The notes below the pieces were generated by a model. It searched no databases, was not told the DNA's origin, and saw nothing but the letters and a program-made list of their open reading frames with translations. This document shows positions 45,296 to 54,348 of a stretch of 64,000 nt of DNA, piece after piece (within the stretch, counting starts at the first letter, position 1; every line of letters begins with the position of its first letter). The stretch lies in NCBI GenBank assembly GCA_022690815.1, contig JALCZJ010000005.1, positions 1 to 64,000 on the forward strand, given 5' to 3'. Source of the stretch: Ferrimicrobium sp. GTDB lineage: Bacteria; Actinomycetota; Acidimicrobiia; Acidimicrobiales; Acidimicrobiaceae. A program made the translations under genes and the position numbers.

Positions 45296-46120
45296 TCAGA
45301 ACAGATCGTTGATCATCGCCAACGAGCGTGTTCGAACGTTGGCCAGCACACCTTCAAGCTGCGCATCGGAGACGTAGTTTGGCCAGAGCATGCCAGGAAC
45401 CTCACGACACTCGTCAAGGGGTAGTTCCAATCCCACTAAGTGCGCGAGCCGGTCCCCATCGACCAGCGCAGCATGCGTTCGCGAAAGCGAGCCCTTGGGA
45501 GTGTGATGCTGGGCGACCGCCTGCACGAGGTCAGGGTGAAAATTCCAGCTAGCAAGGATGTCGGCACCGATACTAGCATGGTGAAGCCCGTAGCGCTTGC
45601 GCTCATCGGTTAGCATCGAGAACTCGGCATCCACGGTCAACGGAGTTGAACGGCGCGCTGTGAGCTGCTCTTGATACGCGGAGTCGAGACTCGCGATCAC
45701 CGCCTCACCGATGTCGTGCAACAAGGCGAGCGAGAACGCTTGCTGTTGATCGGCACCAATCATCCGGGCAACTTCGCTGGCCGCAACGGCCGAAGTGATC
45801 GAGTGCTCCCAATCCTGGGGGGTGACGCTGCCGGTACCCGCGACAAAGGCCGCGAGAGCAAGCGACTTGACAGCGTCAAAGCCAACAATCGCTATGGCCG
45901 CATGGAGCTCGCGTACTCGTCCACCAGTCCCATAAAAAGCGGAGTTCGCCATACGCATGACCCGCTGCACCAACGCGGGATCGGTGCTCACAACGGTCGC
46001 CACTTCGCGTGCACCCACGTCATCTCGCTCGATCACCGTCAGCAGTCTGCCAGCTATCGCCTGCGAAGCCTCAAAGACCTCTATTTTTTGGTTGATCTCT
46101 TCAACCGAAACAAGATCCAA
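45296..46120 (-). CDS. HDOD domain protein
   Basis: 274 residues. The start is a TTG, supported by a strong AGGAGGT seven bases before it. The HDOD domain covers most of the protein, with VVSTDPALVQRVMRMANSAF, the IAIVGFDAVKSLALAAFV helix and ALLHDIGEAVIAS, in which the HD pair is kept. The region around YGLHHASIGADILASWNF is the second metal-site-like segment. HDOD proteins take part in signalling, often together with c-di-GMP or two-component proteins; no enzymatic activity is established. It follows coaE by 37 bases on the same strand. Confidence 0.85.
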   Translation of the reverse strand: MDLVSVEEINQKIEVFEASQAIAGRLLTVIERDDVGAREVATVVSTDPALVQRVMRMANSAFYGTGGRVRELHAAIAIVGFDAVKSLALAAFVAGTGSVTPQDWEHSITSAVAASEVARMIGADQQQAFSLALLHDIGEAVIASLDSAYQEQLTARRSTPLTVDAEFSMLTDERKRYGLHHASIGADILASWNFHPDLVQAVAQHHTPKGSLSRTHAALVDGDRLAHLVGLELPLDECREVPGMLWPNYVSDAQLEGVLANVRTRSLAMINDLF

Positions 46121-46157
46121 CCCGCACCTCCTGGTCGAAACCAGTATCGGCGCATCG

Positions 46158-46778
46158 CTAATGGCCCTTAATTTCTTCTACGATCCGGATAACCTGGTTC
46201 CGAAGACTCGCGAGGTCATCGTCGTTCTCAATATACCAGCGCCCCTCTACCTGACCGATTCCCTGGCTCGCCTGAGCCCGAAGACGCGCGGCGGCATCGC
46301 CAGGGTCGAGGCCACGGCGCTGTACAAGTCGCTCAAGCGACACCGCAGCAGAGGCGCGCACGACCACAACGTCATCGATCATGTAGTCATGAACGCTCTG
46401 AGGGGTCAGCAACGGAATTTCGATCACAACGGCCGGCTCTCCTTTGCCGACACACGCAGCGACAAAGGCAAGAATTACGGCTCGGATGCGCGGATGGGTG
46501 ATCTCCTCGAGCTGTCTACGATAACGATCATCGGAAAAGACAATCTGCGCAAGACGGGCGCGGTTCAGCGATCCCGTCTCGTCGAGGACGCGATCGCCGA
46601 AGGTTGCCACGACCTCATCGAGGCCAGGTGTTCCAGGTGCAACGACATCACGGGCGACGGCGTCGGCACTGATGGTGCGAAGCCCATACTCAGCAAACAA
46701 CCCGAGTACCGCTGTCTTGCCAGAACCTATGGTACCGGTGACAGCGACCACTCGGGTTGTTGATTCTGTCGTGGTCAC
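46158..46778 (-). CDS. coaE: Dephospho-CoA kinase
   Basis: 206 residues, the common bacterial length, GTG start. It performs the last step of coenzyme A synthesis, phosphorylating dephospho-CoA. The P-loop is VTGTIGSGKTAVLGLF (about residues 13-28), followed by the TISADAVARDVVAPG motif that binds dephospho-CoA, and HPRIRAVI and VIEIPLLTPQ further on. Mycobacterial CoaE has an added C-terminal domain that is absent here. It lies 33 bases after rpsA, in the order pdtaR-polA-rpsA-coaE known from other actinobacteria. Confidence 0.95.
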   Translation of the reverse strand: MTTTESTTRVVAVTGTIGSGKTAVLGLFAEYGLRTISADAVARDVVAPGTPGLDEVVATFGDRVLDETGSLNRARLAQIVFSDDRYRRQLEEITHPRIRAVILAFVAACVGKGEPAVVIEIPLLTPQSVHDYMIDDVVVVRASAAVSLERLVQRRGLDPGDAAARLRAQASQGIGQVEGRWYIENDDDLASLRNQVIRIVEEIKGH

Positions 46779-46811
46779 GTGCCGTAAAAGCCCTTGACCA
46801 ACAGAGACGAA

Positions 46812-48056
46812 CTACTCTGCGTCCGTGCCGCCTTCGCCTTCGACACCCTCTTCGGCTGGTCCGATGAAGTTACCTTCTTCGTCATAACCATACTCCGCGA
46901 AGGCATCACGATACTCGGGAGCAAGCTCACCACCCTCAAGCGCCTGTCGAATGGACAACGAGATGCGGCGACGCTGTGGATCGAGGTCGATGATCTTAAC
47001 CCATAGCTCTTCACCAACGGTGACCACCTGCTCTGGAAGGTCAACATGATGGAGGGCCATCTCCGAGATGTGGACGAGTCCTTCAATCCCGGCAGCCACC
47101 TGCACGAAGCAACCGAAAGGCACCAACTTGGTGACTCTGCCGTATACGAGTTCACCAACCTTGTGCGCGGCAGCAAACTCCTGCCAAGGATCGCGCTGTG
47201 TTGCCTTGAGGGACAACGAGATTCGCTCGGTGTCTTGGTCAACCTCTAGCACGAGCACCTGAACCTCGTCGCCGACTGAGACAACGGATGATGGGTGGTC
47301 GACATGGTTCCAAGACAGCTCCGACACGTGCACCAGTCCGTCCATGCCACCGAGATCGACGAACACACCAAAGTGAACGATCGAGGAGACGACACCCTTC
47401 TTGACCTCCCCAGGTCGAATACTGGTGAGGAACTCTTCACGCTGCTCGCGCTGATTCTCCTCAAGAAACGCCCGGCGGGAGAGCACAACGTTGTTGCGAT
47501 TCCGATCCAGCTCGATGATCTTAGCCTCGATGTCCTGACCAATCATCGGCGTCAGATCACGAACCCGACGCAAGTCAACGAGCGAGGCGGGCAAAAAGCC
47601 ACGAAGGCCGATATCGACAATAAGGCCACCCTTGACGAGTTCGATGATCTCTCCTCGGACTACGCCGTCACGGGCCTTGATAGCCTCGATTTCCTTCCAG
47701 GCCTTCTCGAATTGAGCTCGCTTCTTCGAGAGAACGAGACGACCTTCCTTGTCCTCCTTTTGGAGAACGAGTGCCTCGATCTTGTCTCCCGGGCTCACTA
47801 CTTCGCTAGGAGCGACATCCTTACGGATCGAAAGCTCACGAAGCGGTATGACCCCCTCCGACTTGTATCCGATGTCCAAGAGGACTTCGTCTTTGTCAAC
47901 TTTGACGACGGTTCCGATGACGACATCGCCCTCGTCGAAATCAACAACACTCTTCGCGATGGCGTCTTCAAGACCCGTCTCGCCAAGATCATCAACCACA
48001 ATGGTATCTGCGCCGGCTCCGTCTTCGACTTCAGCCACCACGTCCGCTTCGCTCAT
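46812..48056 (-). CDS. rpsA: 30S ribosomal protein S1
   Basis: 414 residues with four S1 RNA-binding repeats (roughly 45-115, 130-200, 215-285 and 300-372), the usual number in actinobacteria instead of six in E. coli. The repeat signatures FGVFVDLGGMDGLVHVSELSW and FGCFVQVAAGIEGLVHISEM are clear. S1 helps mRNA bind the 30S subunit. Both ends are acidic, and the tail is rich in Glu and Gly. AAGGAAG precedes the ATG. The 147 bases between polA and rpsA probably hold a promoter. Confidence 0.96.
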   Translation of the reverse strand: MSEADVVAEVEDGAGADTIVVDDLGETGLEDAIAKSVVDFDEGDVVIGTVVKVDKDEVLLDIGYKSEGVIPLRELSIRKDVAPSEVVSPGDKIEALVLQKEDKEGRLVLSKKRAQFEKAWKEIEAIKARDGVVRGEIIELVKGGLIVDIGLRGFLPASLVDLRRVRDLTPMIGQDIEAKIIELDRNRNNVVLSRRAFLEENQREQREEFLTSIRPGEVKKGVVSSIVHFGVFVDLGGMDGLVHVSELSWNHVDHPSSVVSVGDEVQVLVLEVDQDTERISLSLKATQRDPWQEFAAAHKVGELVYGRVTKLVPFGCFVQVAAGIEGLVHISEMALHHVDLPEQVVTVGEELWVKIIDLDPQRRRISLSIRQALEGGELAPEYRDAFAEYGYDEEGNFIGPAEEGVEGEGGTDAE

Positions 48057-48203
48057 GAACTTCCTTACACGACTATTTCAATAATTGAACCGATAAAATT
48101 CGAGTCCTACGGACTCTCAGTTAATGATAGCCCAACTTTAGCCGCCCCGATCGCGAGCCGGGAAATTCTTCCAACTGTTTGCCGAGCGTTTACCGACTCG
48201 AGG

Positions 48204-50897
48204 CTATGTCCTGGCCTCCGCCCAGTTGGCACCGACGCCCACGTTGACGATGAGTGGCACAGCAAGCGGATAGACACCAGCCAGCGACTCACGAACCAAA
48301 TCTGCGACCATCGTTGCCTCATCCTCCGGGGCCTCTACAACCACCTCATCGTGAATCTGGAGGACCAATCTGGCGTTGGTGTCAAGCAACCGCTTATCCA
48401 GGGTCACAAGCGCCATCTTGAAAATATCGGCCGCCAGTCCTTGCGTTGGCGCATTCATGGCTTGTCGCTCGGCACCTTGCCGGATGGCATGATTGGGTGA
48501 TTGCAACTCCGGCAAATAGCGTCGACGCCCAAGGAGCGTCGTCGTGTAACCTCGCTCGCGTGCCTCGCGAATCACCGACTCTCGGTACTGGACCAACCCC
48601 GGGTATGCGGCAAAGAACGATGTCAGAATTGCATCAGCCTCCTCGCTCGAGATGCCCAAACGACTAGCGAGGCCGTAGGACTCCATCCCATAGGACAGCC
48701 CATAGGTCACCATCTTGGCCACCGCCCGTTGTTCGTAGCTAACCTGGGAGGCCTCAATGCCATAGATAGAGGCGGCCACCATCGCATGCACGTCGCCGCT
48801 GCCCCTTAGCACCTCGATCAAACGCTCATCGTTGCTCAGATGTGCGAGAATCCTGAGCTCGATCTGCGAGTAGTCGGCCGCGACGAGCACCGCGCCTCGG
48901 GGCGCAACAAAAACCCGCCGAAACTGTCGACCCTCCTCAGAACGAACCGGGATATTTTGCAGGTTGGGATGCTCCGACGAGATCCGGCCCGTCCTCGCTA
49001 CGGTCTGGTTGAAGGTGGCGTGGATCCTGCCATCGGCGGCGATCTCAGCCCTCAGCCCTTCATAGAACGTCGAGCGCAACTTGTCGAGTTCACGAAACTT
49101 CAGCACGAGTGAGACCAACGGGTGCTGGTCTCGGAGCCCCTCCAGGACTCGAGCATCGGTGGAATAGCCTGTCTTAGTCCGCTTACCTGTCGGTAATCCC
49201 AATTTTTCGAACAACATCGTACCGAGTTGCTTGGGCGAGTTCGGATTGAAGTCATCACCGGTGAAGGCGTGAATTGCCCTAAGGGTCAAGCTGGCCTCAG
49301 CAGCTAGACTCACCCCGATCTCCTCTAAGACCTGAGTATCGACACCGGCACCGGCGACCTCCATCTTGGTAAGCACGCCTACGAGGGGAATCTCGACCTC
49401 CATGGCCAGTCGTTGAACGCCCTCGGCTTGGATCCGGGTAAGTAACCCATCGAGCAGAACCGGCATCACAGCGAGCTCTGTAGCCATCCGTTCCTGATCA
49501 GCGCGATCGTCAAAGAGACCATCGGCTGGGCCGTCGGGCCAATCGATATCTAACAGGTGAGCGACTTCCCTGAGATCAGAGCGCCGTTGTGATGAATCCA
49601 GGACGTAGGCAAGGACCCCAAGATCCATGAGCCGTGATGGGGCAACCTTGGTCCCCATGGTGAGCGCAAGCGATCGGAGCGTCTCCTTGAGCCCAATACC
49701 AACCCACTCTGACTCGTTGAGAACCGCAAGTGACACTTCTTGGTCCATGATGGCCTCGTCGTGGCCCGGCCCTAACGGGAACCAGACCGGGGTGGCTGCA
49801 TTCGGCTCTGGCGCACCAAAACCGAGCGTTCGAGGGGCAACGCGACCATCCTCGCCAGCAAAGCGCGCTGACACAGTGAGATAGTCCGAATGCGCGTTGA
49901 GCAACTCCTCGGGCGTAGCAACCACCCGATACTCGGGTGCAAGGGTGACGTGCTCTCGGAGCGACTGGTCACCAAACGCTGGTTCACCGACACCAAAGAG
50001 CTCCTTAAGGCTCGCAAAGACACCTCGCAAACCAAAGGAGACGACAAACATCTGCTCCGCAGCTGCAACATCAAACGAGGTTGGCAACGCCAGATCGCTG
50101 AGCGCGATCGAGATTGGGGCCTCTTGATCGAGCGCAACCAGTTGACGCAGCAGGCCGAGCTCTGATTCAGCCTCATCGAGGGCTTCGCGCTGACGAGCAG
50201 GCAACGATGAACGCTCGGCAAGTATTGTGTCGATATCTCCAAATCGATTAATGAGCTGGGCGGCGGTTTTCGCTCCGATGCCGCGAACGCCGGGAAGGTT
50301 GTCGGACTTATCCCCACGCAAGAGCGCAAAGTCGCCGTATTGCTTCGGGGCGACACCGTACTTCGCGATGACGGCACCCTCGTCCATCGTCTCAAGGTTC
50401 GAGACCCCTTGACGGGTGAGATGGACCCTAACGAGCGGGTCGGCAACGAGTTGCAAGATGTCACGATCACCGGTGACGATCTCTGTCGCGACGTGATCGG
50501 CCGTCGCCAACCGAGTCAGCGTTGCAATCACATCATCTGCCTCGAACCCAGCAAGCTCGATCGCTGGGATCTGGACCACTTGAAGTAACCCCCGGACAGC
50601 TTCCAGCTGAAACCGGAGTTCATCGGGGGTGGTTGCACGGCCACCCTTGTAGTCAGCGAAGAGGTCATCACGAAAGGTTGGCGAGGGATGATCTAACGCC
50701 ACCGCCACGTAGGTAGGTGAGAACTGACGAACCGCAGATACCAACATGCGAAAGAACCCAAAGAGCGCATTCGTGGGCCCGCTCTCCCCTTGCATTGGTG
50801 GCATTGCAAAGAACGCACGAAACATCAACGAATAGCCATCGAGGGCGAGAAGGGTCGGTCGTGCTTCGCCGCTACTGGGCAGGCTTGAGGTCGCCAT
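48204..50897 (-). CDS. polA: DNA polymerase I, proofreading domain degenerate
   Basis: 897 residues, full length. The N-terminal 5' nuclease domain is intact (LLALDGYSLMFRAFFAMP, ELAGFEADDVIATL, TGDRDILQL, LLRGDKSDNLPGVRGIGAKT). The middle domain lacks the DxE motif and other metal ligands of the 3'-5' exonuclease, as in other actinobacterial PolA. The polymerase domain has motif A DYSQIELRILAH, motif B RAVAKMVTYGLSYG and motif C QIHDEVVVEAP. It fills gaps and removes Okazaki primers. Its ATG lies 26 bases inside the end of the response regulator gene, so the two are translated together. Confidence 0.96.
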   Translation of the reverse strand: MATSSLPSSGEARPTLLALDGYSLMFRAFFAMPPMQGESGPTNALFGFFRMLVSAVRQFSPTYVAVALDHPSPTFRDDLFADYKGGRATTPDELRFQLEAVRGLLQVVQIPAIELAGFEADDVIATLTRLATADHVATEIVTGDRDILQLVADPLVRVHLTRQGVSNLETMDEGAVIAKYGVAPKQYGDFALLRGDKSDNLPGVRGIGAKTAAQLINRFGDIDTILAERSSLPARQREALDEAESELGLLRQLVALDQEAPISIALSDLALPTSFDVAAAEQMFVVSFGLRGVFASLKELFGVGEPAFGDQSLREHVTLAPEYRVVATPEELLNAHSDYLTVSARFAGEDGRVAPRTLGFGAPEPNAATPVWFPLGPGHDEAIMDQEVSLAVLNESEWVGIGLKETLRSLALTMGTKVAPSRLMDLGVLAYVLDSSQRRSDLREVAHLLDIDWPDGPADGLFDDRADQERMATELAVMPVLLDGLLTRIQAEGVQRLAMEVEIPLVGVLTKMEVAGAGVDTQVLEEIGVSLAAEASLTLRAIHAFTGDDFNPNSPKQLGTMLFEKLGLPTGKRTKTGYSTDARVLEGLRDQHPLVSLVLKFRELDKLRSTFYEGLRAEIAADGRIHATFNQTVARTGRISSEHPNLQNIPVRSEEGRQFRRVFVAPRGAVLVAADYSQIELRILAHLSNDERLIEVLRGSGDVHAMVAASIYGIEASQVSYEQRAVAKMVTYGLSYGMESYGLASRLGISSEEADAILTSFFAAYPGLVQYRESVIREARERGYTTTLLGRRRYLPELQSPNHAIRQGAERQAMNAPTQGLAADIFKMALVTLDKRLLDTNARLVLQIHDEVVVEAPEDEATMVADLVRESLAGVYPLAVPLIVNVGVGANWAEART

Positions 50898-51474
50898 CGA
50901 TCACCTTTTCCGCGATGTCCTTTACCTTGCCACGAGTATCCATGGCTGTCTTTTGAAGAAAACGAAAGGCATCGGACTCGGAGAGTTGATACTCTTCCAT
51001 GAGACGGGCCTTGGCGCGATCAAGGATCACCCTGGTCTCGAGCTTCTCCTCAAGCTTACGACGCTCGTCGTGGATTCGCCCTAGCTCACTCTCGACCATC
51101 ATCTTCTCATCAAAACGTGCCAGTGCCAACTCGATAGCTGGGACCAGGTCGCTCGCTTGGAAGGGCTTGACCAGATAGGCCATCACACCCGCCTCTCGTG
51201 CCTGCTCGACGAGGGACCGCTGGGAAAACGCCGTGAGAATGATCACCGCACAAAGTTGCTCCGCATTGATGGCCTCAGCAACACTCAGTCCGTCCATGCC
51301 TGGCATCTTGACATCCAACACGGCCGCTGAAGGACGCATGGTTCGCACCGCCTCAAGCGCCTCATCACCCCGACCGAGATCGGCGATGACATCGTAACCC
51401 TCAGCGACGAGCATCTCTTTCAGGTCCCGCCGGATAATCGCCTCATCCTCGGCGATGATGATACGTTGTGCCAT
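50872..51474 (-). CDS. pdtaR: ANTAR response regulator (PdtaR-like)
   Basis: 200 residues. The receiver domain (1-115) has the acidic pair in IIIAEDEAIIR, the phosphorylated Asp54 in AVLDVKMPGMDG, the threonine in ILTAF and Lys103 in YLVKPF. A coiled linker leads to an ANTAR domain (about 128-188: RAKARLMEEYQLSESDAFRF, LQKTAMDTRGKVKDIAEKVI). ANTAR domains bind tandem hexaloop RNA hairpins and prevent transcription termination. The mycobacterial counterpart Rv1626 is paired with the kinase PdtaS and lies near polA, as here. No kinase gene is in the window. Confidence 0.93.
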   Translation of the reverse strand: MAQRIIIAEDEAIIRRDLKEMLVAEGYDVIADLGRGDEALEAVRTMRPSAAVLDVKMPGMDGLSVAEAINAEQLCAVIILTAFSQRSLVEQAREAGVMAYLVKPFQASDLVPAIELALARFDEKMMVESELGRIHDERRKLEEKLETRVILDRAKARLMEEYQLSESDAFRFLQKTAMDTRGKVKDIAEKVIDGDLKPAQ

Positions 51475-51579
51475 AGCGCCCTCGTGATCTCCCTAACCAA
51501 AACCGTCTTGCTCCCTAGTAAACTAGGCGGTCGGTACCCCTGGAGGTGCCATTTGTTACACCGAGCCACTGGAGGCACG

Positions 51580-52233
51580 ATGATCATTGGCCGTTCGCTT
51601 TGGGTCGCCGGAACCAACACCTGGATCATCACAGGCGACAACAACGAGTGTGTTGTTATCGACTGCCCACCCGACCCACAAGCAATCGTCGACCTCATCA
51701 CGGAACACAACTTGACTCCCAAGGCGATCGTTGCAACCCACGGTCACGTCGATCACACCGGTGGTATCCCAACGGTCTCTCGACACTACACCAACGTACC
51801 GGTTTATCGCCATCGCGGGGATGCCCACTATCTAACCGATCCACTTGGAGCTAGCGGCATGCTGCGAGAGGCGCTCAGAGCGACCGGGCTGGATCTTCAA
51901 GAACCTGAACTCATCTGCGACCTCGAGGACGCAGATACAGTTCGTGGCGCAGGCATTCTCATCAAAGCCATCCATACCCCGGGTCATACCCCAGGATCCA
52001 TCTGCCTTCTCGTCACGAACCCGGACGGGGAGATGCTTTTTAGCGGTGACCACCTCTTCCGAGGCTCGATTGGTCGAACGGATTTGCCAGGCGGATCAGC
52101 CGAACTCTTGCTGCAGTCGATGAGGGATAAGATTCTCCCCCTTTCGGATGATCTACGAGTCTTTCCTGGTCACGGCGAGACGACAACGATTGGGCACGAA
52201 CGCACTACTAACCCGTTTCTTTGCCAGCTCTAG
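51580..52233 (+). CDS. MBL-fold metallohydrolase (glyoxalase II-like)
   Basis: 217 residues from the ATG at 51580 after TGGAGG; the frame extends to 51466, overlapping the response regulator start, and is not used. The metal motif is THGHVDHTGG (His54, His56, Asp58, His59), with HTPGHTPGSICLL and the aspartate in LFSGDHLFRGSIGRTDLPGG, and a last histidine in VFPGHGETT. This pattern is that of hydroxyacylglutathione hydrolase-like enzymes, common in actinobacteria, where glutathione is absent and another thiol or ester may be the substrate. It is divergent from pdtaR. Confidence 0.88.
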   Translation: MIIGRSLWVAGTNTWIITGDNNECVVIDCPPDPQAIVDLITEHNLTPKAIVATHGHVDHTGGIPTVSRHYTNVPVYRHRGDAHYLTDPLGASGMLREALRATGLDLQEPELICDLEDADTVRGAGILIKAIHTPGHTPGSICLLVTNPDGEMLFSGDHLFRGSIGRTDLPGGSAELLLQSMRDKILPLSDDLRVFPGHGETTTIGHERTTNPFLCQL

Positions 52234-52811
52234 AGCGCCGTCATGTCACACACATCAACGTGGTGTGTTGAAGCCTTCGAACACCGCCACGATGGCCACC
52301 AGGCTCGAGCCACCGCCCGAACACTCGGCAAAAATACAACGCTGGTGGCCCGATGCCGCCAAGGCTTTGTGCCGTGACCCGAAGATTGGCGCCAACGCCA
52401 CCATCACAATGCAGGCCTGAGTCAAACATATCGTCATATCCTGTCGAACGTAGAGCGTCAAACATCTAGAGAGCCTAAACCAGCATAATCACGGCTTCTC
52501 ATGCGCTCACAACGCTGTGCGCTGGGACCGGCGATGTGCCGGCTCAATACCACGCTCGAGGGACCGTCCACTTGAGACAGAGCCCACTCACGTACGTTTA
52601 TTATGTCTCGTTGCAGGAGATTGCTCTGACAACTGTTGGAACCCCTCTGGTACCAGGTCCTGATAGACGTGTGCCCAGTAATCTTGAGCGGATCAACAGC
52701 CCAAAGCTACTAACTCAGCGGAGAAGCAGTGAGCGATGGGATAACGTCCAATCAAATGACGTCCAATCGATGGCATCGCCGACCGAGGTATCGGCAACTG
52801 CCCCATCGGCG
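52234..52811. other. 578-bp stretch without a recognisable gene
   Basis: It lies between the MBL hydrolase and tRNA-Leu(CAA). Short frames on both strands lack motifs and ribosome sites. No mobile element ends were found. Confidence 0.45.
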
Positions 52812-52894
52812 TACCCGGGGCGGGACTCGAACCCGCACGCCCTTTCGAGCAGAGGCTTTTGAGGCCTCCGTGTCTACCATTCCACCACCCGGGC
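52812..52894 (-). tRNA. tRNA-Leu (anticodon CAA)
   Basis: On the minus strand the acceptor GCCCGGG pairs with CCCGGGT (one G-U pair at the first position), then discriminator A; CCA is not encoded. The anticodon stem GAGGC/GCCTC encloses CTCAAAA, giving CAA, which reads UUG. The variable arm GCTCGAAAGGGC is long, as expected for leucine. The T arm is GCGGG TTCGAGT CCCGC. Confidence 0.93.
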
Positions 52895-53023
52895 TAGGGC
52901 AACCAGCATAATCTAGCATCAACGTGTAACCAATCAGCGAGCAACGACATCAAAACTACTGAAAGCAAAACGGTGAAAGATTGGTGACGATCTCACCGAG
53001 AGCTATGGAGGTAACGAGCGGCA

Positions 53024-54229
53024 ATGATTGCCTTTGTCTTTCCAGGGCAAGGATCACAGCAGGCAGGCATGGGGGCCCCTTGGGCAGACCACCCGTCCTT
53101 TGAGCTTGTCGAAGAGGCGAGTACGGTCCTCAATCGCGACTTGACCCATCTACTCACCGATGCCGACTCCGATGCCCTCCAGATCACCCGCAACACACAA
53201 ATCTCAACTTTTCTCCTATCGATGGTTGCTCTCGACGCCGTCGAGCGACTTGGGGTTGCCCCGCAGGTGTGTGCCGGACACTCACTCGGTGAATACGCGG
53301 CCCTGGTCGCGGCCGGTGGCCTCGCATTTGACGCCGGCCTTCGGCTCGTTCAAGAGCGAGGTGAGGCCATGGCGGTCGCCGCAGAGGCTCAGCCGGGTGC
53401 GATGGTGGCCCTTCTAGGGGCGGATCTAGATGTGGCTCGCGCGATCTGTGACAGCATCCCGGGAGACCTCTGGATCGCCAACCATAACTCGTCCACCCAA
53501 ATCGTGCTCTCAGGCACCCATGACGCCATTGTCCAGGTCGAGGAGCGGGCTAAGGAGTTTGGTGTAAAGCGGGTCACGCGCCTGAAGGTCGGTGGCGCGT
53601 TTCATTCGCCTTACATGGAGGCGGCACGCGACCGGCTGAGTAAGGCCATCACCGCTACCAAATTCTACGACCTCGAGGTGCCGGTGATCGCAAATGTCGA
53701 CGCCCGCGAACACGTCGATGCCGATGAGTGGCCTGGGCTGCTCGCCGATCAACTCACCCATTCCGTACGCTGGGAAGAGACGATTCAGTATCTGCGGGAG
53801 CTCAAACCGCGCCTCGTGCTTGAGGTCGGACCCGGTGGCGTCCTAACCAACCTCTTAAAGCGCACGGCACCTGAATTGCGCGTCCTCTCAGTCGCCACGC
53901 CAGCCGATCTCGAAAAACTGCTCGCGCTAGTTGCCGCTCAGGGTCCGATGGATGACTGGGCCACGTCCCACCAGGGGGAGCGCCTCTATGGAACCGAACG
54001 CCTCGTCGTGGCGCCATCGAGCGGCGTCTTTCAGCCTGAGGCAGCGGCCTGTATGCCTGGAGGGCCGATCGCGGTTGGCGATCTACTCGGTGTCATCGGT
54101 GAAACGCAGCTTCGTTCGCCGTTTGCAGGAACCCTTCAGGGGATGATCGCACTCCCGGGGGAACGCGTCACTGCGGGCCAACCAATCGCCTGGCTCACAA
54201 CCGATTCGCAGCGCTCTATGGAGGAGTAG
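53024..54229 (+). CDS. fabD: Malonyl-CoA:ACP transacylase with C-terminal lipoyl-like domain
   Basis: 401 residues, about 95 more than ordinary FabD. The transacylase part (1-305) has FVFPGQGSQQAGMG, the nucleophile Ser87 in AGHSLGEYAALV and the catalytic histidine in GGAFHSPYM (His194). It loads malonyl groups onto acyl carrier protein. Residues about 325-392 look like a biotinyl/lipoyl barrel-sandwich domain (LVVAPSSGVFQPEA, VGDLLGVIGE, LRSPFAGTLQGMIALPGERV, AGQPIAW), but the usual MKM/DK attachment hairpin is missing. It is the first gene of the fatty-acid cluster. TGGAGG lies upstream of the ATG. Confidence 0.93.
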   Translation: MIAFVFPGQGSQQAGMGAPWADHPSFELVEEASTVLNRDLTHLLTDADSDALQITRNTQISTFLLSMVALDAVERLGVAPQVCAGHSLGEYAALVAAGGLAFDAGLRLVQERGEAMAVAAEAQPGAMVALLGADLDVARAICDSIPGDLWIANHNSSTQIVLSGTHDAIVQVEERAKEFGVKRVTRLKVGGAFHSPYMEAARDRLSKAITATKFYDLEVPVIANVDAREHVDADEWPGLLADQLTHSVRWEETIQYLRELKPRLVLEVGPGGVLTNLLKRTAPELRVLSVATPADLEKLLALVAAQGPMDDWATSHQGERLYGTERLVVAPSSGVFQPEAAACMPGGPIAVGDLLGVIGETQLRSPFAGTLQGMIALPGERVTAGQPIAWLTTDSQRSMEE

Positions 54230-54348
54230 GTGCTGCATAGCATCATCTCATGAACAAGACCCGGTGAACGCTACAACATCAACCCCCAAGCACCATCGCT
54301 TGCGTAGTAATTACGGCATCGTCAACCACACTGAAATGGAGAGGCACT

